A DNA stretch of 64,000 bases from Amorphochlora amoebiformis (lineage: Eukaryota; Cercozoa; Chlorarachniophyceae), in NCBI GenBank assembly GCA_054601695.1, contig BAAHQB010000109.1, positions 1 to 64,000 of the forward strand, given 5' to 3'. This document shows positions 1-64,000 of this stretch, one piece after another (the stretch's first letter is position 1; each line of letters opens with the position of its first letter). Both the position numbers and the translations under genes were made by a program. The notes under the pieces are model-generated. The model was not told where the DNA came from, did no database searches, and saw only the letters and a program-made list of their open reading frames with translations.

Positions 1-249
1 AAACTATTGGCGTAATTAATAATATACGTGCATGTGGTGTAAACTGTATATATATGTGTGTGTGTGTATATATCTATATAACATAAAAACACAAACACAT
101 ATATGTATGTACATATATCAAGTTAGTACACATGCATACCCCAAATAATGACTTCCAACACATCTATCCCAAAATATCAAAATTCCACATTCAAAGTTTA
201 AAACTCTCCCTCATATTCAAGAATCTTCCAAAAAAATCAACGCGCATAC

Positions 250-13595
<13,346 letters not shown>

Positions 13596-13780
13596 GCTTC
13601 ACAGAGGGAGGAGGGCGGCCGGCCAACGTCGACGCCAGGCGGTGAGTATTTTTCGGCAGGGTTGGTTGACACTTATATGTCCTGGGGATGTCCCGGTTAT
13701 CTATTAGAGGTTTATGCATTAGAGGTTTGGAGTCTCATTCTAAATTACTTCCGTGGGACGTGGGGCGATAGCGTGTCTTT
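13596..13780. promoter_or_regulatory. Head-to-head intergenic region, candidate bidirectional promoter (PI4K / U-box)
   Basis: Only 185 bp separate the two divergent start codons. The stretch is G+C-richer than the surroundings (GGCGGCCGGCC-type sequence near the PI4K side) and has no TA microsatellite. Both 5' UTRs and the promoter must fit here, unless upstream non-coding exons exist. No TATA box is convincing. Confidence 0.6.
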
Positions 13781-30310
<16,530 letters not shown>

Positions 30311-31343
30311 CTATCTTTCCTCGATTTTTACCCCTATTCAAGGGATCGAGATTGTATCATGTAAATCTAGATCTGTCATAAGCCTAGAGTTACCCCGTAT
30401 TGGCTAAGATGTAAAAGTTTGTTTGGCATAGCATGGTTAGACGAGTCGGTCAAGCTAGAGTGACTACATCTACTAGAACTAGTGCCTTTCAATATATGAG
30501 AGCCATACTATAGTATAGATATTCCATCATGGCGAGTCGCGTGACGTTCCTATTGTACACATATACTAGATATAGCTATCACAACTTGCAGTTCAGTTAT
30601 GAATCATAGCATCACCGTATACTGATCTAACTAGTTAAGCCTATGCATGTCTAGATGTGTAATTATATCTTGTATATCTTATATAGATATATCGTACTCC
30701 GATACATATATATGTTTGTGGTGATACAACACCCAAGACAAGGCTATCATTGGTCATTATCTGCTCGATCGTTCATTATACATGTGCAATTGAAACTAGG
30801 AATTGACTGGTTATACAGAGTTACATGATTTGCGTGCATCCTCGACCTCGTGCATGACTTAAAACTAGTAAAACTCTAGAAAGTGTACATGTCTAGATTG
30901 TATGAATTGTTATACTACATGTAGTTACACAGTATACTATCTAAACAACCATAGAATGACAATAGTACAATCTTATAACTTCATGATTATCGTTTAAAAC
31001 ATATAAATACAACTTTGTGACGAATATATCTACAATGGTAGTTGTCAGTGAATGTTAATCTACAACTGCTTTGATAAAGTGAATACCGGCGTACCAAGGT
31101 TCAACATACTTCACTCTCCCTCGACGCTACTCATCCTAACCCGTCGCTCACGTACTAGTCATGAGGTTCCGACTCGTCCAAGACCGTTCGTAGACCGGCG
31201 TCATCCGGCGTCCCAATTTAAACATGGTCAAGACATCTGAAGTCGAATACTGGTGATGATTTGCGAATTGTTGAATAGCCCAATCTATTCGGTAGCTCGA
31301 AGGAATGCGAAGGGGATCAAGACCGACTCCGTTAGTGAGCGCC
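30311..31343. other. Intergenic region downstream of the U-box gene
   Basis: About 1 kb of unique, mostly A+T-rich DNA almost free of TA microsatellite, with recurrent CTAGA-type words (30360-30900). No open frame here has coding character or usable splice sites. It should hold the U-box 3' UTR and poly(A) site and the 3' end of the micropeptide transcript. Confidence 0.65.
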
Positions 31344-31466
31344 TCAAGTCTGCTTTATGACGAACGAGCTGCGGTTCTTGACGATCATATAAGCCAGCAT
31401 CATTACCGGAATCAACATCACAAGTCCCCCGGCCACATAAGCAAATAGCGACGGAGGTTGCAGCAT
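31344..31466 (-). CDS. Candidate single-pass membrane micropeptide, 40 residues
   Basis: ATG at 31466 (minus) opens a 40-codon frame ending in TGA. It starts MLQPPSLF, has a continuous hydrophobic span at about residues 7-29 (core GGLVMLIPVMMLAYMIV), then a basic tail (KNRSSFVIKQT). That pattern is a membrane segment followed by positive charge, unlike the non-coding frames around it. The ATG lies 128 bp head-to-head from the ATG of the PTC7-like gene, across DNA rich in GTGAC/GTCAC, matching the arrangement at 54629-54814. Length and topology recall very small subunits such as OST4, but I see no diagnostic residues. Alternatively it is the last exon of a longer minus-strand gene: the frame stays open upstream to about 31514 and weak splice options exist there. 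Confidence 0.5.
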   Translation of the reverse strand: MLQPPSLFAYVAGGLVMLIPVMMLAYMIVKNRSSFVIKQT

Positions 31467-31594
31467 ATTCGGGGAGGATGTGACGCTTCTGATGTCACAC
31501 GGTTGGACCTTGAACCGTCACAGCTTCCGAAACATCACTTGTGACATTCTTAACCTGTCACACTCGGGGCGACGGCGTTTTCGGAGAGACGACG
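31467..31594. promoter_or_regulatory. Candidate bidirectional promoter with GTGAC/GTCAC words (micropeptide / PTC7-like)
   Basis: Between the minus ATG at 31466 and the plus ATG at 31595 are five GTGAC or GTCAC pentamers in about 75 bp (31480-31555). The same word is repeated in the 54629-54814 promoter. This supports the two starts chosen, though the function of the word is inferred. Confidence 0.5.
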
Positions 31595-40641
<9,047 letters not shown>

Positions 40642-41201
40642 TGACAACTAAGGCTTACACGCTCACGATAAGTGCTAAGGATTTCTTTCGTTCTTCAATT
40701 AAAAGCCAGCTCAACTTTGAATGCGATCAGAGGGGCCGCCGGGATCCCGGGGATTGTGCTTTCATGATCATCACACATATACAGTATGAACTTAAGTTCA
40801 AAGTAGTAGGCGTTCAGTACTCTGATAGTCTGTGGAGTGCGCCACTGTTAATGACCACATTCCATTCAATAGGAATTTATACTTTGATTTAATAAACTAG
40901 TCTATAGACCCCCAAGTAAGATTCCAGAGAGATATATATTTATTTATATATGTCACATGTAAAGGTGCCACGGTCTAACTCTCACATATGTTACGAACGC
41001 CATGTCGCGCGCACAGCATATCTCTAGATCTGGGTCTCCATCAGGGTCCACTACAAGGCACCTTCGATACGTATTCTTGGTACTAGACTTATGGCACGTA
41101 TGTCGATACTTATGTTGGTCGTACGTATGTATGTACGCATGTTGGTACACGTTCGTAGGTACGTATGTGCGTATGTATTTGGTATACGTTGGGATACGCA
41201 T
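40642..41201. other. Region downstream of the PTC7-like gene
   Basis: Unique sequence (a downstream open frame to 40892 begins after the stop and has no family signal), then TACGTA/GTACGTATGT-rich DNA from 41090 that leads into the 173-bp tandem repeat. Confidence 0.6.
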
Positions 41202-41720
41202 CTGATTGATACGCTTGTGGTATACAATACGTATGTGGAATACATTTGTGCGTACGTATGTGGTATACGTATTGCTACATTGTTGACGTCCATTGATACG
41301 TATGCCACACGCAAAGTAATGTAACTTGGCAGGCGCTATTATCTAAAGGATATCCCAAATATCAATGCTTGCGTCTGATTGATACGCTTGTGGTATACAA
41401 TACGTATGTGGAATACATTTGTGCGTACGTATGTGGTATACGTATTGCTACATTGTTGACGTCCATTGATACGTATGCCACACGCAAAGTAATGTAACTT
41501 GGCAGGCGCTATTATCTAAAGGATATCCCAAATATCAATGCTTGCGTCTGATTGATACGCTTATGGTATACAATACGTATGTGGAATACATTTGTGCGTA
41601 CGTATGTGGTATACGTATTGCTGCATTGTTGATGTCCATTGATACGTATGCCACACGTAAAGTAATGTAACTTGGCAGGCGGTATTATCTAGAGGATATC
41701 CCCAATATCAATGCTTGCGA
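41202..41720. repeat. 173-bp tandem repeat, three copies
   Basis: Units at 41202-41374, 41375-41547 and 41548-41720. The first two are almost identical; the third carries scattered substitutions (GATGTCC, CACACGTAAAG, GGCGGTATT). Each unit contains several TACGTA palindromes. No coding potential is shared across units. Confidence 0.95.
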
Positions 41721-42115
41721 ATCACTGACTCAAGACTCATGGTCAACTAGGTCAATCATGATTCATTCAGTATCATAAAGAGATGTGGCCCGGCATCATC
41801 GGACAAAACATACATTTTCAATATTGGCTACCGCCGACTGAATGCTCTGATTACTTAGTTCAATGTGTGCCATGACAGACTGTAGCGACTATAGTGACGT
41901 GTACTACCAGTGATGTTAACGGCCGCTTAACTTGAACATTACTACTTGACAACTCAAATTCCAGACTCTCAGCTAGACCGTAGTTTAGACCAGTAGCTTG
42001 CATTGATCTAGTTGGTAGGATTCATTCCGGAAACTTCGCCGAGTTGCAGTGTTCACATTACCTAGTAGACCTAGGGGCACAACTCTGCGAAACATTTTAA
42101 GTCATTATTCGATAA
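41721..42115. other. Unique sequence with no recognised feature
   Basis: About 400 bp of balanced-composition DNA with no microsatellite. I see no open frame with splice sites and no similarity to neighbours. Confidence 0.5.
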
Positions 42116-42152
42116 CGTTTCACAGAAATTGAATTTATGTGCATACACATGA

Positions 42153-42276
<124 letters not shown>

Positions 42277-42436
42277 CATGTTTGTATATAAAGATTTCAA
42301 ATTCTGACCGGTTAAACTGACGACGCCAATAGGTTTCGAATTCTTTTAATTTTTCTTCTCCTTTTTCAATAATCTCTAGCCTTTGTATATTACATACATA
42401 TATATAAAACATCTTTACACAAAACACACACACACG

Positions 42437-42480
<44 letters not shown>

Positions 42481-42587
42481 ATATGTATGTACATATATGT
42501 ATATACACATTTACATATATATACACACATATATACATATATACATATATATAAATACACTAACATATTATACATCTACATATATAT

Positions 42588-42713
<126 letters not shown>

Positions 42714-42901
42714 GATACATTTATATGTATATGTTCATATATATATATATATAGCTGATTATATAATATATTCAGATACTTGGGTTGGGTTCACATTGGA
42801 ATTGGGTCTGGGTTTGGACTAGGCTCAGGGTCGATATCGGAGTAGGGTTCGGGGAACGTTCTTGATTGGTGGCGGGCCTGGTATGCATACATACACATAA
42901 A

Positions 42902-42941
<40 letters not shown>

Positions 42942-43056
42942 ATATAAATGTATGTATATAGATATGTGACTTACGTATAGTTTAAGTTTCTATATATATA
43001 TATATATATATATACATACATACATACATGTTAAAAAAATTCTATGTATGGATGTA

Positions 43057-43204
<148 letters not shown>

Positions 43205-43299
43205 GTATATATGTATAAATATATATAAATATATATATGTATATATATATGTACATACTTATTACCAGAATTCAACCACTAGAACCTGTCGAATTCCTG

Positions 43300-43353
43300 C
43301 GGAAACGGGCAATACCCGATGTGTTTGCTGAGATCTATATCTGAAGTTTGACA

Positions 43354-43413
<60 letters not shown>

Positions 43414-43530
43414 GTGTATTTAATAGGCAATACCGATGTGTTTGCTGAGATCTATATCTAACCCTAACCCTAACCCTAACCCTAATAGGAGACACTCAAT
43501 GTGTTTGCTAAGATCTACATCCGAAATGTA
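43300..43530. repeat. 36-bp unit repeated three times around a CCCTAA array
   Basis: Copies of a unit containing GATGTGTTTGCTGAGATCTA occur near 43317, 43434 and 43499 (the last reads GCTAAGATCTA). A (CCCTAA)4 array at 43457-43484 sits between the last two; a possible fourth relic is near 44535. Confidence 0.8.
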
Positions 43531-43580
43531 AATTAGATATATCTATACATACATTTATATATATATATATATATATTATG

Positions 43581-43626
<46 letters not shown>

Positions 43627-43663
43627 ATATACATGTTTATATATTCATATTGTAAATCTATAC

Positions 43664-43698
<35 letters not shown>

Positions 43699-43839
43699 CG
43701 CACACACAAATGTATGTATATGTGCTAACACTTATATCTGAATATACTCTTCCCTCCCTCTCTCTTTCCTCTCTCTCTCCTCCTATTTCACGTACATATG
43801 CGCATCGCCAAGCCTCATTGGATGGGAGTGGATTCCGCA

Positions 43840-43923
43840 ACTAGTAAGGTTAGGGTTAGGGTTAGAGTTAGGGTCAGTGTTGGTTAGGGCTAGGTTAGGG
43901 TTAGGTTAGGACTTTGTCGGGTG

Positions 43924-43955
<32 letters not shown>

Positions 43956-44510
43956 GGTTGGGGTTAAGAGTGAAGGCTAGGTTAGGATTAGGATAGGTGA
44001 TTTTTTTGTTACGGTTAGGGTTAGGGTTGGGGTTATTGTTAGGATTAGCGGTTTAGATAAGGTGTCGGGTTAGGGTTAGGGTTAGGGTCAGGGTTAGCGT
44101 TGGGGTAAGAGTGAAGGCTAGGTTTGGGGAATTTTGTCAGGGTTAGGGTTAGGATCAGATTACTTAGTCCGAGAACCATTGACTCTCTACATAGTGGGGA
44201 TAGGTTAGGGTTAGGGTTAGGGCTAAGGTTAGGTTCGATTTAGGGTTAGGATTAGGGTTACGATTGGGCTGTATATTGATGGAATGTAGCTAGAGATGGA
44301 GCTAGGTTGGTTAGGGTTAGGGCTAGAGGGAATTTTTAGAATACGCGTTCGGATTATTGTTGTTCAGTGGTATATTCAGGCTAGAATGTGAAAGATAACG
44401 TTAGGGTTAGGGTTAGGGTAGTCAGCCCAAACTTGAAACGGGTTAGGGTTAAGAGTCATTAGGTTGGAATTAGGGTAAGGGTTAGGGTAACTGAAGATCG
44501 CGCGTTTGCA
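43840..44510. repeat. Large degenerate TTAGGG array
   Basis: About 670 bp of GGGTTAGG units with many variants, interrupted by short unique islands (for example 44155-44205). It lies in the gene-free block, so it is not an intron of any model here. Confidence 0.95.
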
Positions 44511-44519
44511 GGATACCAC

Positions 44520-44557
44520 CGTTATATCTGAGATGTAGATTTCTTTATGTGACTGTT

Positions 44558-44605
<48 letters not shown>

Positions 44606-44701
44606 GCATATGTATATATGTATATGCATATATGTAAACAGAATATGTAATAAGTATATGTGTTTGTATATATTTATAACAAAAACATATATATATATAT
44701 A

Positions 44702-44751
<50 letters not shown>

Positions 44752-44757
44752 ATATAC

Positions 44758-44812
<55 letters not shown>

Positions 44813-44821
44813 TATATATAC

Positions 44822-44885
<64 letters not shown>

Positions 44886-44924
44886 ATACATAGATAGATA
44901 ACATATATCTACATATATACATGT

Positions 44925-44975
<51 letters not shown>

Positions 44976-44983
44976 ATTATATG

Positions 44984-45018
<35 letters not shown>

Positions 45019-45111
45019 CATTCACATATACTCTTTTTCGTCCGATAACATCGCAACTATCGTAATGACAGATCCGGTGTCACTATGCCTATACACACAC
45101 ACATATATATA

Positions 45112-45157
<46 letters not shown>

Positions 45158-45240
45158 TATGTATGTATAACTGTTTGTACAATTATATTCATTTATACTT
45201 AGATATATCTATACATATATATAGATGTAAGCAAATAATA

Positions 45241-45332
<92 letters not shown>

Positions 45333-45334
45333 GC

Positions 45335-45390
<56 letters not shown>

Positions 45391-45478
45391 TATATTATAT
45401 ATATATATTATATAGATATATACATACATTATATATGTATTAGATTTAAACACACACAAAATTTATATATACTTATAT

Positions 45479-45552
<74 letters not shown>

Positions 45553-45561
45553 CACATAGAT

Positions 45562-45594
<33 letters not shown>

Positions 45595-45615
45595 CACATA
45601 GATTACATATATATA

Positions 45616-45694
<79 letters not shown>

Positions 45695-45855
45695 GTATAC
45701 ATATACAATATACACACAAATGAATTCTAATCTTGCAACCTTTAATATCATACGACATTAGAATATCATACACCTAACGGAAATTGCGTAACGGTTTGGT
45801 TAGCATTGGACAGTTAGATCATGGTCCAAGTGAGAGATACGTTTAAGGCGACAAG
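44520..45855. other. Gene-free TA-rich block
   Basis: (TA)n with two small unique islands, 45030-45092 and 45720-45855. I see no exon in either island. Confidence 0.65.
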
Positions 45856-46228
45856 TTGGAGAGAGATGGGGAGAGAGAGAGAGAGTCAAGAGGAAGAGAG
45901 AGTAGAAAAGGGAGATGAGAAGAAAAAGAATGAAAGAGAGGAGAGAGAGAAGAGAGAGAGATAGAAAAAAAAAGTGAGGGAGAGAGAGAAAAAAAAAGAG
46001 GGAGAGAGAGACAGATGTAAAGAGGGAGCAAAGAGAGAGAGGAGAGAGGGAAAGAGAGAAAAAGAGAGGGTAGAGAGGAGAAAGAAAGAGAGAGAGGAGA
46101 GGAAAGAGAGAGAGAGAGAGAGAGAAGAGAGAGAAAAAGAGAGAGAGAGAGAAGAGAGAGAAAAAGAGAGGAGAGGAGAGAAATAGAGAAGAAGAGAGAG
46201 AGAGAGAAGGGTTTGAGAGAGAGTATAT
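45856..46228. repeat. (GA)n polypurine tract
   Basis: About 370 nt of almost pure purine on the plus strand. A second GA-rich tract is at 46605-46760. The Ser/Leu frames on the opposite strand are translations of this repeat. Confidence 0.95.
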
Positions 46229-46264
46229 GTATGTAGAAATATAACTTTACGTACATCAATATAT

Positions 46265-46298
<34 letters not shown>

Positions 46299-46407
46299 CA
46301 TATGTATATGTATAATATATATATATATTTCTATAGGTATATAAATCTCTCTCTCTGTCGCTCTCTCTCTCTCTATATATAATATAAATATGTGTTCTAT
46401 ATGCATA

Positions 46408-46453
<46 letters not shown>

Positions 46454-46470
46454 TTAAAAAATTGTTCTCA

Positions 46471-54628
<8,158 letters not shown>

Positions 54629-54814
54629 GAGTTTCAACGTGTCAATCGAGCTGACGTGTGACTTAGCTCTGTGACAATGTGACATTGCGGAGTGACATAC
54701 TGTTGACTTCCACTGTGACGTATCAGTTGTATCACGCACAACTGTGTGTGATATGCCTCTAAGTAACCAAAGTTGAGAGTGACTGAACCCGAAGTAACAC
54801 AACTCAATTCCGAC
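54629..54814. promoter_or_regulatory. Head-to-head intergenic region with eight TGAC words (Cys-rich / JmjC)
   Basis: The divergent ATGs at 54628 (minus) and 54815 (plus) are separated by 186 bp. The plus strand reads TGAC eight times here, six of them as GTGAC-type words at irregular spacing, including GTGACG. A site for a bZIP-like factor is a reasonable inference; nothing here proves it. Confidence 0.6.

Positions 54815-64000
<9,186 letters not shown>

Noticed and set aside
41202-41720. CRISPR array
   Set aside because: Units are 173 bp, directly adjacent and lack short repeats with unique spacers; the genome is eukaryotic.
45843-46406. 187-residue Ser/Leu/Phe-rich frame on the minus strand
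   Set aside because: It is the complement of a (GA)n tract; composition explains it fully.

Overview
This is nuclear DNA from a eukaryote. The evidence is spliced genes made of many very small exons, GT-AG introns, and interstitial TTAGGG/CCCTAA repeats. The bulk of the window is (TA)n microsatellite with (TG)n, (GA)n and poly-T/poly-A tracts. Almost all the long open frames here are translations of TA repeats (runs of Ile-Tyr) and are not genes. By hand-joining exons under the splice-site, reading-frame and intron-phase rules I recovered five multi-exon genes, plus one short single-exon candidate. Together they use about 10% of the sequence. The standard code fits, with TAA, TAG and TGA each ending one model. 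The lineage is not resolved: the layout looks like a microsatellite-bloated, intron-rich protist, but no marker here names it.

Layout, left to right. (1) 250-13595, minus: a type III phosphatidylinositol 4-kinase (PI4K-beta-like), 19 exons recovered, C-terminal end outside the window. (2) 13781-30310, plus: a 520-residue coiled-coil/U-box protein (probable E3 ubiquitin ligase), 21 exons. Genes 1 and 2 are head-to-head, 185 bp apart. (3) 31344-31466, minus: a candidate 40-residue single-pass membrane micropeptide. (4) 31595-40641, plus: a PP2C-family phosphatase of the PTC7/PPTC7 type with a mitochondrial-type presequence, 19 exons, 356 residues, complete. (5) 40642-46470: a gene-free block with a 173-bp tandem repeat, a degenerate telomere-like array and purine tracts. 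(6) 46471-54628, minus: a 230-residue secreted cysteine-rich protein of unknown family, 14 exons. (7) 54815 to the right edge, plus: a JmjC-domain protein with a signal peptide, 13 exons plus the start of a 14th. Genes 6 and 7 are head-to-head, 186 bp apart.

The genes do not form one obvious pathway: lipid kinase, ubiquitin ligase, mitochondrial phosphatase, secreted Cys-rich protein and lumenal oxygenase are ordinary unlinked eukaryotic neighbours. What is unusual is the architecture. Introns are filled with (TA)n and decayed telomere repeat. Several splice sites sit directly against telomere-like repeat. In at least three genes a single small exon exists as two to four diverged tandem copies, of which only one still fits the reading frame. 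Head-to-head promoters carry clustered TGAC words, and a dispersed repeat of about 330 bp carries the same words.
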